Assembly (NCBI GenBank): GCA_024699325.1
Contig: JAILPS010000005.1
Coordinates: 1 to 63,804 of the forward strand
Source of the DNA: Lachnospiraceae bacterium
GTDB taxonomy: Bacteria > Bacillota > Clostridia > Lachnospirales > Lachnospiraceae
Direction of reading: 5' to 3'
DNA length: 63,804 bases
Below the pieces are notes generated by a model. That model ran no database searches and was not told where the DNA came from. It saw only the letters and a program-made list of their open reading frames with translations. Below, piece by piece: positions 1 through 8,454 of this stretch (its first letter is position 1; every line of letters starts with the position of its first letter). The position numbers and the translations under genes are program-made.

Positions 1-1
1 G

Positions 2-400
2 GAAGGGTTATGGGGATTATTCCCCATCTCTCTTGTGGCACGCAATGATCGCTGGAAAGACAGCTTCAATGAGATCTGGAAAACGCTGACCGGACTTTTA
101 GCCGATCGGTCCGTCGTCCGGATCAGTCATATCGGAAGCACCGCTATTCAGGGGATATGGGCCAAGAATATCGTTGATGTGATGATCGAAATACCTGAAA
201 GCATCGACATGAAAGATACGGCGCGGATATTGGAAAAGAACGGCTTTACCGCCATGTCCTCCGGGGCAAACCGGATCTCGCTGAATAAGGGATATACTGA
301 CAACGGATTTGCGGACAAGGTGTATCATATCCATCTGCGGTACGCCGGGGACAATGATGAACTGTACTTCCGTGATTGTATCTGTCGATCGATCACCTGA
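2..400 (+). pseudogene. GrpB/UPF0157-family nucleotidyltransferase-like fragment
   Basis: The reading frame is open from the window edge (LWGLFPISLV, then ARNDRW) and carries the family's core ISHIGSTAIQGIWAKNIVDVM, so the 5' end lies outside the window. The GTG at 35 is not a real start. After DNDELYFRDC the frame leaves the family pattern and stops at 400. The usual C-terminal 40 or so residues, a helical tail after YFRDYL, are missing. UPF0157 proteins have a nucleotidyltransferase-like fold and mostly unknown roles. The truncation suggests a pseudogene or an assembly or frameshift break. It is the first of several gene fragments at this edge. Confidence 0.6.
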
Positions 401-464
401 AAATGGGTCTGATCCGCAGCGGTAATACAGAATTTTATTGTCTATTCGCTTCATTTGCCTCGCT

Positions 465-701
465 ATGAGCGAGAACTATATTGAGAACCATTTTGGCGAG
501 ATTATTGGATATGAGTCGGAAATCGAAGCCAGGATGATTGATGCAGACTGTACGAAAGATAGTCTGAAAGCAGACAACAGAGATTTCATCAATGGCTTTC
601 AACATGCAGGGGAACAGGTCGTACTGATATATTCTGATTATGAGCAAACAATAAAAGGACTTCTGGACCGACAATCGGTATTTGGAGGTAAACCATTATG
701 A
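465..701 (+). CDS. Unrecognised short ORF, possibly a gene fragment
   Basis: An open frame of about 78 residues (MSENYIENHFGEIIGY..., ending SVFGGKPL) lies between a truncated GrpB gene and a small membrane protein. I see no convincing ribosome site before the ATG at 465, and an in-frame ATG also exists at 438. The end overlaps the ATG of the next gene (698). No domain is recognised. Given the decayed neighbours, this is probably the tail of a longer lost gene. Confidence 0.25.
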   Translation: MSENYIENHFGEIIGYESEIEARMIDADCTKDSLKADNRDFINGFQHAGEQVVLIYSDYEQTIKGLLDRQSVFGGKPL

Positions 702-829
702 CCACAGCAGAATGGATCACAGCTTCATTGGTATTTATAATTGCGGCTATTCTTGCAGTTGTCAGTATCAGGAGCTTCCAAAATAAAGGATTCTTATTCA
801 ATAATGCATACTTGACGAAAAAGGTATGA
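698..829 (+). CDS. 43-aa single-span membrane protein, probably truncated
   Basis: The ATG at 698 has a good ribosome site (GGAGGT, 684-689). The product has one hydrophobic segment (about residues 10-24, LVFIIAAILAVVSI), followed by RSFQNKGFLFNNAYL. That motif resembles the start of small clostridial membrane proteins which normally continue with a longer polar and second membrane segment. Here the frame ends at TGA 827-829, overlapping the ATG of the next HTH gene. The abrupt end after NNAYL suggests a deletion joined this gene to its neighbour. Confidence 0.45.
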   Translation: MTTAEWITASLVFIIAAILAVVSIRSFQNKGFLFNNAYLTKKV

Positions 830-1254
830 CCGTAAAAGAACTCGCAAAAAAAGCCGGCATTGCGCCGACTACTCTTTACTCTATTATTCAAAGGGATACC
901 GCGATAAGATTTGACACGGCACTAAAGATTTCTCATATCTTCAACATACCGATCAACTCGATATGCAAGGATAATCCTTACGAACCGGGAGATACCCTTC
1001 CTCAATTACCATCTGATAAAGAAAAACTTATGATCAGCCTTCAAAAGAAAGCATATTTTTCAGACCGGACTTTAAAACTTTTAGAGAGATTTGATTATAA
1101 AGAGCTGCCTCACGTTGATCAGCTTATAGCAGATTTCTTTGTGTTAAATGACACCGCAAGGAGTGATCTGTTTGAGTATATAAAGATCATGAAAAGGAAC
1201 CACACGGATCCCAAGCGTCAGGACATATTGGACAATATGAAATCCATAAAATAG
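826..1254 (+). CDS. Xre-family helix-turn-helix protein, N-terminus shortened
   Basis: The 142-aa product begins MTVKELAKKAGIAPTTLYSI, a Cro/C1-type HTH: an acidic or basic helix, a turn, then the recognition helix in PTTLYSIIQRDT. Family members usually carry about 10 further residues before this point. In-frame codons upstream of the ATG read LDEKG, typical of that missing part, so the original 5' end seems to have been lost in the join with the membrane ORF upstream. The C-terminal half (residues 60-142) is helical and unrecognised. It may be DNA-binding, but it could be a relic. Confidence 0.55.
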   Translation: MTVKELAKKAGIAPTTLYSIIQRDTAIRFDTALKISHIFNIPINSICKDNPYEPGDTLPQLPSDKEKLMISLQKKAYFSDRTLKLLERFDYKELPHVDQLIADFFVLNDTARSDLFEYIKIMKRNHTDPKRQDILDNMKSIK

Positions 1255-1356
1255 AAAAGACCGCCGATTGTTCTTCAAAACAGCTATCCGCTTTCAAATC
1301 CTTAAATGAAGACCTTAAGTGAGAAGCCGCGGAGAAAAATCAGCGGTCAAGGATGG

Positions 1357-2283
1357 TCAGTCCAGGTTACAACTTAGCGTTAATTCTTCAAACTGCTCTT
1401 GAAGTTTTTCATCCAGCTTCTTGCGTCTTCCCGGTTTGTATACCTCCATACCGCATTCCAGCAACAGGTCGTCCGACTGTCTCAAGTAATACGAGATCTT
1501 ATGAACTTCTTTATTTCTGAACTCAGCTCGAAGAGAGTAGACCCCCTTATCCGTCTCATTGATTAATAAGGAATCCGCAGTCCCATACGTTTCCTGCCAT
1601 CTGTCAAGGATATTTTTTTCTGTAAGACAGCAATCCAATTCCGCTCCTAATCCTATATAAAAAACAGCAGAAGCATCATCACCATCTCTTGCCACATAAT
1701 CATAGCTAACGTAAATCTCTGCAGCTCCATGATCGAAACCATCGATAAAATGCTTATCCGACGGCTTTGTCACATTTAGCATTGATCCGTTAAGAAGTTC
1801 TACTTTTTCCACGATCTTCTTATTCGGATCAAACTTATTACGAGAATAATACTCATCTACAGCATTTAATACATCTATAACCGCCTCACCTATTTCTTGG
1901 GCAGTTGCTGATAAGGGTAAATATATTTTTTTGCATACATCACCATATTGTCCCTTGAATTCTTCTGAAACAAGCTCAGAAGTAATCACAATATTTTCAC
2001 TTTTAAAATCGACAAAACAATGTTGAGTGTTTTTTACAAAGGAAATCCGGCTTTTAAATTTACTTATCAATTTCCAGGTAGGTATCCTTATGTGATCATC
2101 TTCAGGAACAGGTTTTGCGGATTCATTAGATAAATACTCTTTAGCTTCAAATATAGCATTTCCGATTTCATAAAGCTCTACATTTTTAGACAGTTCTATA
2201 TACCACCTAGACTCACGACAATGAATAATCGGAACTAAAGCAATGCTCTCTTCGCCTCTGTATATACTTATACTTATAATCAT
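1357..2283 (-). CDS. Hypothetical 308-aa protein
   Basis: The gene is on the minus strand with a ribosome site (AAGGTGATTG) directly before its ATG. I do not recognise a family with certainty. The protein is soluble, acidic and has no signal peptide. Residues around 120-150 (IYLPLSATAQEIGEAVIDVLNAVDEYY) resemble a short segment seen in DUF1436/CdiI-like immunity proteins, which is a weak similarity. The rest (residues 150-300) is rich in beta-strand-like patterns. It stands alone between an HTH gene and gene remnants, so an orphan immunity-type protein is possible but unproven. Confidence 0.5.
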   Translation of the reverse strand: MIISISIYRGEESIALVPIIHCRESRWYIELSKNVELYEIGNAIFEAKEYLSNESAKPVPEDDHIRIPTWKLISKFKSRISFVKNTQHCFVDFKSENIVITSELVSEEFKGQYGDVCKKIYLPLSATAQEIGEAVIDVLNAVDEYYSRNKFDPNKKIVEKVELLNGSMLNVTKPSDKHFIDGFDHGAAEIYVSYDYVARDGDDASAVFYIGLGAELDCCLTEKNILDRWQETYGTADSLLINETDKGVYSLRAEFRNKEVHKISYYLRQSDDLLLECGMEVYKPGRRKKLDEKLQEQFEELTLSCNLD

Positions 2284-2415
2284 TCAATCACCTTTATTTT
2301 GCTATTCTGTATACAATTTGTATTTCTCTTTTTTGCCAATCAGATTGAAAACCATTAAGAACCTTAACACATCAAAATGGTCATTTCAAGAAATATCACA
2401 GTTTTGCACATGTCA

Positions 2416-2505
2416 CATTTTGATCGTTATGCAACTTGCATAAATGTTGGATTTGAAATAGTTGATGAAAATGAAGAAGAATATATTATGGTTTGCCGGT
2501 TGTAG
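2416..2505 (+). pseudogene. C-terminal remnant of a GNAT acetyltransferase
   Basis: The frame reads ATCINVGFEIVDENEEEYIM and then VCRL before a TAG at 2503. This matches the typical end of GNAT enzymes (a GF-x-IVDEN element, then a Y-x-M motif). No acetyl-CoA-binding part or start codon is present upstream, so only about 30 residues survive. It lies in the 260-nt gap between the hypothetical minus-strand gene and the TfoX-like gene; the rest of that gap shows nothing recognisable. Confidence 0.45.
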
Positions 2506-2543
2506 TGGTGAAATTTAAGTTTTCTTTCGAAAGGAATACATAT

Positions 2544-2861
2544 ATGGCATCGAGCAAGGAATATCTGGAGTTTGTGCTTGAACAACTTTCAGAACTAGAA
2601 GAAATATCATATAAGGCAATGATGGGAGAATACATTATTTACTATAGAGGAAAAATCGTGGGTGGGATTTACGATGATCGTTTCCTTGTAAAGAATACAA
2701 AAGAAGCAGTAAGAAGAATGCCGGAGGCATCGTTAGAACTGCCGTATGAGGGTGCCAGGGAAATGATTATGGTTGATGACATTGATGATAAAGATTTCTT
2801 GAGGGATTTACTGGAGGCTATGTATGATGAGCTTCCTGAGCCTAAGAAGAAAAAGAAATGA
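2544..2861 (+). CDS. TfoX/Sxy N-terminal domain protein
   Basis: The start is placed at ATG 2544 (MASSKEYLEFV) because AAAGGAA (2530-2536) precedes it; an upstream in-frame ATG at 2493 lacks a ribosome site. The 105-aa product matches the TfoX N-terminal domain: a helix (YLEFVLEQLSEL), then SYKAMMGEYIIYYRGKIVGGIYDDRFLVK, and a lysine-rich tail. In Gammaproteobacteria TfoX/Sxy regulates competence. In Firmicutes the stand-alone domain is common and its role is unknown. I see no linked competence genes. Confidence 0.75.
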   Translation: MASSKEYLEFVLEQLSELEEISYKAMMGEYIIYYRGKIVGGIYDDRFLVKNTKEAVRRMPEASLELPYEGAREMIMVDDIDDKDFLRDLLEAMYDELPEPKKKKK

Positions 2862-3055
2862 AAATTAAGTTTTAACGAGTATTACAAATCGCAATTTATT
2901 CGGGAGATAGCAGAACAGGGAAATGAGGTAAAACAGTGGATAATGTTCAAGGATTTTTGCTATATTATTTAGACAAGCATCGTGTCGATATACATTGAAA
3001 GGTGTGTATCGGCATATTTGTTATGTAGAGAGATAAAACAGGAGGATAGCAATCT

Positions 3056-3520
3056 ATGGGCGGGTTTGGTATCGCTGAGTTGATTATCATATATGGTTTC
3101 TTGTCGCTTTTTGCTGTGATAGGAATACTGTTTCTTTTGCAGTGGAATTTTTTTCGCAAGGGCTTTTACGGGAAATATACAATCCACAAGAAAGCAACCG
3201 TAAAGAAAATGACCGGAGGAAGATTAGGGACACCTGTTATAAGTTATGTATGTGAGATAGATGGAAAAGAAGAGATCCTTGTAGAGCAGTCGAGCATCGG
3301 AGCCCCGTTTTATGTACCGAATGAGGGAGATGAGGTAGATGTTTACATACATCCCGATCCGAATAAAAAGGTCTCACTTTCTCAGCCGCCGAACACGACG
3401 ACCAGAGTTTTTGTCTGTGAAAAGCGTTCTCTTTCAATGTCAAGGTTTTATCTTGGAATGGGGCTTGCTTTTGCGACAGCTGGACTTTTGGGAATCATAA
3501 TGTTTACGGTTACAAATTAA
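3056..3520 (+). CDS. DUF3592-like membrane protein
   Basis: The 154-aa protein has hydrophobic segments at about 7-28 and 130-150. Between them is a soluble beta-rich domain containing VISYVCEIDGKEEIL and a VPNEGDEVDVYIHPDPNKK motif, which is the DUF3592 pattern (an extracytoplasmic domain between two membrane helices). The ATG follows an AGGAGG ribosome site (3041-3046). Its role is unknown. The TAA stop overlaps the ATG of the next ORF by one base. Confidence 0.6.
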   Translation: MGGFGIAELIIIYGFLSLFAVIGILFLLQWNFFRKGFYGKYTIHKKATVKKMTGGRLGTPVISYVCEIDGKEEILVEQSSIGAPFYVPNEGDEVDVYIHPDPNKKVSLSQPPNTTTRVFVCEKRSLSMSRFYLGMGLAFATAGLLGIIMFTVTN

Positions 3521-3732
3521 TGGATCAGATAGAGTTCTGTAACCTGATGATTCTGAATAAGACGGATCTGTTAAGCGATGAGCAGCTCCTTGAGGTCAAG
3601 GAGGGGCTTAGAAACCTTCAGCAGGAAGCGCAGATGATAGAATGTGTCAATGGCAATCAGGTTGTATTTATTGGAAAAGGGTTTGAAAAATCAGCCATTT
3701 TAGAGTTATTATATAGCTGTATAGAAGAATAA
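3520..3732 (+). pseudogene. CobW/P47K-type GTPase fragment
   Basis: The 70-aa frame starts at an ATG overlapping the previous stop. It reads DQIEFCNLMILNKTDLLS, which is the middle of CobW-family metal-chaperone GTPases including the NKTD base-recognition motif. The N-terminal P-loop half and the C-terminal CobW domain are absent. No good ribosome site is seen. It is best read as a remnant, although translational coupling to the upstream membrane protein could still make a short peptide. Confidence 0.5.
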
Positions 3733-3758
3733 CTCTGTTTGAGTGGAGTGGAGAGAAT

Positions 3759-4367
3759 ATGGCCCTGAATATTTATGTTGATTTTGATGACTGCCTGTGC
3801 GAGACCGCGAGATATTTCTGCAAGATTGCCAGAGAAATGTTTGGCAAAAATGTGCCCTACGAGAAGGTTATGTTTTTTAACCTCCAGGAGTCGTTTTCGT
3901 TAAATGACGAGGAGTATGAGAGACTGATGGAGGAGGGGCATAAGAGCGAGGTGTTAAGGGCGTTTGAGGAGACTCCCGGGGCTTCTGCGGCGCTTAACAG
4001 CTGGATTGACGCAGGCCACAATGTGTTCGTTATAACGGGGCGTCCATACAGCGCATACGAGGCCTCTAGAGCGTGGCTTGATGAGCATGGGCTGGAACGT
4101 GTTAAGCTGTTCTGCCTGAACAAATATGGCCGTGAGAATTTCATGAAGAACAGCACATTCAGTCTGGAAATCGATGACTATTACAAGATGCATTTTGACT
4201 ATGCTGTGGAGGACTCGCCAGCGGCGTTTAAGTTCTTCAAACATTTGCCGGATCTTAAGGTGCTGGTTTACGACAGGCCATGGAACAGAGGAGCACAGTT
4301 TCCGTGCGATAACTTCAGCCGCCAGAGCGACTGGGAGAAGATAAGGAGGATTGTCGAGGATGATTAA
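3759..4367 (+). CDS. HAD-superfamily 5'(3')-nucleotidase-like hydrolase
   Basis: The 202-aa protein has the HAD motifs in order: motif I YVDFDDCLCET (nucleophile and acid/base Asp near residues 8 and 10), motif II ITGRP (about residue 92), a Lys in CLNKYG, and motif III VEDSPAAF. The short cap and motif order resemble the NT5C-type deoxyribonucleotidase group, so a soluble phosphatase acting on small phosphate esters is likely; the substrate is not readable. GGAGAG precedes the ATG. The stop overlaps the start of the glutaredoxin-like gene, so the two are probably co-translated. Confidence 0.75.
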   Translation: MALNIYVDFDDCLCETARYFCKIAREMFGKNVPYEKVMFFNLQESFSLNDEEYERLMEEGHKSEVLRAFEETPGASAALNSWIDAGHNVFVITGRPYSAYEASRAWLDEHGLERVKLFCLNKYGRENFMKNSTFSLEIDDYYKMHFDYAVEDSPAAFKFFKHLPDLKVLVYDRPWNRGAQFPCDNFSRQSDWEKIRRIVEDD

Positions 4368-4671
4368 GATTTACGGAATGCCGACATGTCCATATTGCGA
4401 CTTCATTCACGAGCAGATTGAGGGGCGCGAGGACGAATTTCAGTACATTAACATAGGCGAAAACATCAGAAATATGAGCGCCTTCATGCATCTCAGGGAC
4501 AATAATCCCGCGTTCGATCACAGCAAGGAAATCGGCGATGTGGGAATTCCAGCCTTCGTGCTTCCTGATGGGACTGTAACACTTAAGCCCGAGGATGTGG
4601 GGTTGGTGGAGTATGGAACCGCCGGCGCCTGCTCAATCGCAGACCACAGAAGCGGCAGGAAGGGCTGCTAG
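4360..4671 (+). CDS. Glutaredoxin-like protein
   Basis: The chosen start is ATG 4360 (MIKIYGMPTCPYC), 10 nt after AAGGAGG (4343-4349). A TTG at 4351 is in frame but sits directly on the ribosome site. The 103-aa product has a thioredoxin-fold start with a CPYC redox motif (residues 10-13) and the cis-proline region VGIPAFVL. It should act as a cytoplasmic thiol-disulfide oxidoreductase. It overlaps the end of the HAD gene by 8 nt and is followed by a terminator. Confidence 0.8.
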   Translation: MIKIYGMPTCPYCDFIHEQIEGREDEFQYINIGENIRNMSAFMHLRDNNPAFDHSKEIGDVGIPAFVLPDGTVTLKPEDVGLVEYGTAGACSIADHRSGRKGC

Positions 4672-4697
4672 AAGTCAAATATTATACAGATTTGTAC

Positions 4698-4727
4698 AGA
4701 CCTGGAACTATGTTTCCAGGTCTTTTT
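4698..4727 (+). terminator. Intrinsic terminator after the HAD-glutaredoxin pair
   Basis: AGACCTGGAA and TTCCAGGTCT form a stem around a short loop, followed by a run of T. It ends the preceding transcript. Confidence 0.85.
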
Positions 4728-4911
4728 GCGTAAAAACATGTTGTTTATGCAGAAAATGTGTCGTTCGTGAATAAATTGTTGAATATTTGTTATGTTTATG
4801 GTTAAATGTTAGTAAATGAGTATTGAAATAATCTATTGATATTTTTTCTCTTACTGCAAATGGAAACTTGTTAGATGATGAAATAGAATACTTATTATTG
4901 TGGAGTTAAAT

Positions 4912-5769
4912 ATGATAACAGCTAAGGATGTTCACAAGAGTTTTAAAAACAAAAATGTTATAAACGGCATATCATTTACCATAGGTAAGGGAGAGATAGT
5001 TGGTCTGCTCGGCCCTAACGGGGTGGGCAAAACGACGCTCATAAAACTCCTCTGTGATATCAATAAGCCCACCGCGGGCACAATCACTAAGGACGATGAT
5101 GACACTCTCGCCGTAATGTTTGATTTTAACGGACTGTACAATTCATTTAACGCGATTGATAATCTGTCCATCTATCTTAAGGATGATGACAAGGAGATTA
5201 TAGAGGAAGTGTTAAAGAAGGTGAAGCTGTGGGATGACAGATTTCGAAGGGTTGACACCTACTCTAAGGGAATGCAGCGCAAGTTAACTATCGCGAGAGC
5301 ACTCCTTAAAAAGCCCAATGTCCTAATCCTGGATGAGCCATTTGACGGTCTGGATATAGAGAGCAGAAGATACTGGATGGACTTTCTCATGAAGTGGAAG
5401 CAGGAAGGCAATTCGCTAATTATCACATCCCACATCATGAGCGACATAGAGGAGCTGTGCGACAGGCTGATTGTGCTTAAGGAGGGCAAAATAATAGTTG
5501 ACCGAAGAATCAGTGAGCTTAAACAGGAGCATTCAGATTATGTATCAGTGAGGGTTCCTAATATGTCAGAAGTGAGACCTGACAGCGTTCTTGGCGGTTA
5601 TGAATACAGTATCTGTAGTGACACTGAGCTTAGAATTAAAAACATCAGTCTGCAAAAGCTTCAGACAGTAATCAGGGGACTGTTAGATGCCGGCGCCGTG
5701 ATAGAGGAGATTACCTACGATAAGGACAGTCTCACAAAAATGTATCTTGAAATGATGGGGGAAATATGA
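4912..5769 (+). CDS. ABC transporter ATPase, first of two tandem pairs
   Basis: The start is ATG 4912 (MITAKDVHKSF) with GGAG 6 nt upstream; GTG 4900 overlaps the ribosome site. The domain shows Walker A GPNGVGKTT, a signature variant YSKGM in place of LSGGQ, Walker B VLILDEP and the switch His in ITSH. The signature variant is typical of ATPases paired with ABC-2-type permeases that export peptides or give drug resistance. A C-terminal extension of about 80 residues follows the core. It overlaps the permease gene by 4 nt (ATGA). Confidence 0.88.
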   Translation: MITAKDVHKSFKNKNVINGISFTIGKGEIVGLLGPNGVGKTTLIKLLCDINKPTAGTITKDDDDTLAVMFDFNGLYNSFNAIDNLSIYLKDDDKEIIEEVLKKVKLWDDRFRRVDTYSKGMQRKLTIARALLKKPNVLILDEPFDGLDIESRRYWMDFLMKWKQEGNSLIITSHIMSDIEELCDRLIVLKEGKIIVDRRISELKQEHSDYVSVRVPNMSEVRPDSVLGGYEYSICSDTELRIKNISLQKLQTVIRGLLDAGAVIEEITYDKDSLTKMYLEMMGEI

Positions 5770-6458
5770 AGAAACTGCTAAAAAAGGATTCGCTGTTGAT
5801 AATAAATGTTGGCGGATTGCTGCTGTGCTCGATTGTGGCATGTCTGACACCTGTACTGTGCTGCATGCTGTATCGTGACATTGACGAAAGCATTGTAAGC
5901 GTGTTGCTTGGCACTTCTTTCGTTTTTCTGTCGCCGATGATTATGTGTGTGATTGTGACGCTTTTGCTCACAACATCATTTGCCATTGAGCTTAAGGACA
6001 AAACGATAGTATATCTGCTTGCCAACGGCTTCAGACAGCAGGACATATGGCTTTGCAAGCTCTTAGTGGCTGCTGTGTACGGCTATCTTACGATGGTTGC
6101 CTCGTTTTTCATATATTTGGCGGCTGTATACCTTCAGTGGAGGATAATGCTGTCCTTCTCGATTGAGCAGATTCTGCTTATGTTTGTAATACTGCCATTT
6201 ATCAGCCTTGTGTTCTCGGCGGTCCTGTGGCTGTTAATGTGGGTCACCAAAACCGTGGGCACCCTGATATCCGGCATATTTCCTATGGCGCTTTACATGT
6301 TTTCCATGTACTTTTGCCAGAGGATGGTTGAGATGAACATAAAGATTGGCTGGGGAAGTGTGATAGGCGTAATCGCAGTCACAGTCGGGGTGCTGTATTT
6401 GATATCTGTAGGCGTTAACAGGGTCGACAAGGAATACTGGGTCAATGTGCATAAATAA
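5766..6458 (+). CDS. ABC-2-type permease, pair 1
   Basis: The 230-aa protein has about six hydrophobic segments (roughly residues 10-30, 45-70, 95-120, 125-150, 155-185 and 195-218), as in small ABC-2 permeases. Translation is coupled to the ATPase through an ATGA overlap. Together they should form a homodimeric exporter. No bacteriocin precursor or modification enzyme is visible nearby, so the cargo is unknown. Confidence 0.8.
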   Translation: MKKLLKKDSLLIINVGGLLLCSIVACLTPVLCCMLYRDIDESIVSVLLGTSFVFLSPMIMCVIVTLLLTTSFAIELKDKTIVYLLANGFRQQDIWLCKLLVAAVYGYLTMVASFFIYLAAVYLQWRIMLSFSIEQILLMFVILPFISLVFSAVLWLLMWVTKTVGTLISGIFPMALYMFSMYFCQRMVEMNIKIGWGSVIGVIAVTVGVLYLISVGVNRVDKEYWVNVHK

Positions 6459-6602
6459 TTAACACATAAAGCAACGGATTAAATATTGCATAAGAAATAT
6501 GTTATATTTCTCATACATTTGATTTTAGGTATTCCAACGGCTTAAATAGTCATAAATTTGCCCTTGGTAAAATGCCTGAAGAATAAAAGGGGAAGAAAAC
6601 TG

Positions 6603-7505
6603 ATGGAACAGACCATATTTAAGGCAGAAAACATAGCCAAGTCGTTTAAAACCAAGAATGTTTATAAAGATTTGTCGTTTAGTATCAACAGGGGTGATGT
6701 GCTTGCTGTTATGGGACCTAACGGTGTTGGAAAAACAACGCTACTTAGAACCATGGCTGGGCTCTATGAGCCTGATGCAGGTGAGATTACGAGAGCTGAT
6801 GGTGAGGGTGGTAGAAGCTATTGCAGTGTGCTTTTCGAATTTAACGGATTGTATCCAATCCTCACACTTCGCGAAAACCTGGCTTTTTTTCAAAGCCTAA
6901 ACAATAACAGGAAGTTGGGAGACGATGTGTGGGCTGTGATTGGAAGACTGGGGCTCAATGATGTTATTGATAAGCAGGTTAAATACTTCTCTAAGGGTAT
7001 GCTTAGAAAGGTTGCCATAGCGAGGGCGGTGCTTAACAATCCTAAACTATTGATACTCGACGAGCCGTTTGATGGACTGGATGTTGAAAGCCACGCTTTT
7101 TTGTGTGATTATCTAAAAGACTGGGTTAGAGAGGGAGATCGAGCAATAATTATATCCTCACATTCGGTGGCCGATATTGACAGAATGTGCAGCAGGCTGA
7201 TGCTTTTAAAGTCTGGAGCTAAAATCCGGGATATAACTATCGATGAATTTAAAAACGAGACTTATATAGGCTACACTGTTGGGTTCTCAGAGGCTGATAG
7301 CAGTGATATGGTCGAGAATAGTCTCAGGGAACTGGGGATTAACTTCTCGGCTATAGATAATATGGAGTATGTTCTGGATATCGGGATAGATGATGCTCCG
7401 GATGTAATATCAAAACTATGTAAGAGAGACAGAAAAATAGTCAGAGCAGGAGCTGCTATGATGGATCTGGAAAAAGTATATTTGAGATATTACGAGGAGA
7501 AATAA
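6603..7505 (+). CDS. ABC transporter ATPase, second tandem pair
   Basis: Translation most likely starts at ATG 6603 (MEQTIFKAENIAKSF) behind AGGGGAAG; the frame is open further upstream without a better site. It carries Walker A GPNGVGKTT, the same FSKGM-type signature, Walker B LLILDEPFDGLD and a His switch in SSH. It is a clear paralogue of the ATPase at 4912 and shares the LDEPFDGLD motif, so the two pairs probably arose by duplication. The 3' end lies one base from the permease start. Confidence 0.87.
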   Translation: MEQTIFKAENIAKSFKTKNVYKDLSFSINRGDVLAVMGPNGVGKTTLLRTMAGLYEPDAGEITRADGEGGRSYCSVLFEFNGLYPILTLRENLAFFQSLNNNRKLGDDVWAVIGRLGLNDVIDKQVKYFSKGMLRKVAIARAVLNNPKLLILDEPFDGLDVESHAFLCDYLKDWVREGDRAIIISSHSVADIDRMCSRLMLLKSGAKIRDITIDEFKNETYIGYTVGFSEADSSDMVENSLRELGINFSAIDNMEYVLDIGIDDAPDVISKLCKRDRKIVRAGAAMMDLEKVYLRYYEEK

Positions 7506-7506
7506 T

Positions 7507-8202
7507 ATGTTTAAGATATGTGTAAATGATATAAGGGTGAGTTTTAGAACTTCCGGAGTGATTATAGCCCTGGCTCCAGTGTTATGCTGTATTGTCTTGA
7601 TTATTTTTATGAAGAAAAGTGTGGGGGTTAACGAAGAACTGTTTACGCTTATGGTGGAGACAACATTTACTTTTATGTCTTCTGCAGTTATGCTTATATG
7701 TGGCATGATGATATCAGAGATTTCACTTTTGGCTGACAGAGAAAACAGAATAATTCAGGTGCTGATATCAAGCGGGATAGGTGTTGAAAAAGTGTTATTT
7801 GCCAGAATAATAGCCTCAGTCTGTGTAGGGTATGTTGCGATTATAATACCTTACATTGGTATCATGGGGTATTATTTCTTGACATTTGAGAAGGTTGCAG
7901 CACTTAGTGGAATGTTTTATTTTAAGTATTTTTTGCTGTATCCATTTATTACAATTGTAATGGTTGAATTATTCTCTTTACTGCAGATGATAATTAAAAA
8001 TGGAACTTTTCTCATGGGTTTTCTTCCGTATATCGTGATTTTTCTCTTGATATATCTGAATATGCTGGAGATGGAGGGTAAAATCAAAATAGATGCTGTA
8101 TGGCTTGTGTTAACAACAGTTGCAGCGGTGGTAGTGGGAACGGTAGTTACATTTTTGATAAAACGAATCCCGAAGGAATATATCGTGAATCTGGATGCGT
8201 GA
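7507..8202 (+). CDS. ABC-2-type permease, pair 2
   Basis: The 231-aa, six-span protein matches the permease at 5766 in length and layout, including the same end pattern (KRIPKEYIVNL here, NRVDKEYWVNV there). GAGGAG precedes the ATG. It is expected to pair with the ATPase at 6603. The two ATPase-permease sets could give two homodimeric exporters or one mixed complex. Confidence 0.8.
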   Translation: MFKICVNDIRVSFRTSGVIIALAPVLCCIVLIIFMKKSVGVNEELFTLMVETTFTFMSSAVMLICGMMISEISLLADRENRIIQVLISSGIGVEKVLFARIIASVCVGYVAIIIPYIGIMGYYFLTFEKVAALSGMFYFKYFLLYPFITIVMVELFSLLQMIIKNGTFLMGFLPYIVIFLLIYLNMLEMEGKIKIDAVWLVLTTVAAVVVGTVVTFLIKRIPKEYIVNLDA

Positions 8203-8396
8203 TGAGAATTTGCATAATTAATTTTATACTGTAAAATAATAGGGATTGTTAATTTTGTGAGTGTTTATTTTTAAAATGGTGGGAGAGGTTAGACACCCCT
8301 GTACACAAAACAGAAGTCTGAGGGCAGGAACCCTGTGTTTAAGGGCAGGGATATCGGACTGTCGGATGATGAGATAGGTTACTGGAAGTAATGTAA

Positions 8397-8430
8397 CGCC
8401 CCCCGAAGCATATCAAAGCTTCGGGGGGCG
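8397..8430. terminator. Perfect 13-bp hairpin between converging genes
   Basis: CGCCCCCCGAAGC and GCTTCGGGGGGCG are fully complementary around an 8-nt loop. It lies between the permease (plus) and the VWA gene (minus) and probably ends transcription from at least one side, though T-runs are short. The rest of 8203-8396 has no gene. An open frame ending GRDIGLSDDEIGYWK at 8391 may be a gene relic. Confidence 0.6.
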
Positions 8431-8454
8431 ATTGTACATTATTGGCTTATGACA

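Noticed and set aside
3857-4244. Minus-strand ORFs opposite the HAD gene, and similar antisense ORFs opposite other genes
   Set aside because: They lack ribosome sites and their products have no domain logic, while the opposite frame is a clear gene. They are shadows.
6525-6560. ATTCCCAA-type promoter before the second ABC pair
   Set aside because: ATTCCAAC differs from the octamer and the hexamer 21 nt downstream is TGCCCT, not -10-like.
8300-8393. Short ORF ending GRDIGLSDDEIGYWK
   Set aside because: No start with a ribosome site and no recognised family. It may be a gene relic and is mentioned only under the nearby terminator.
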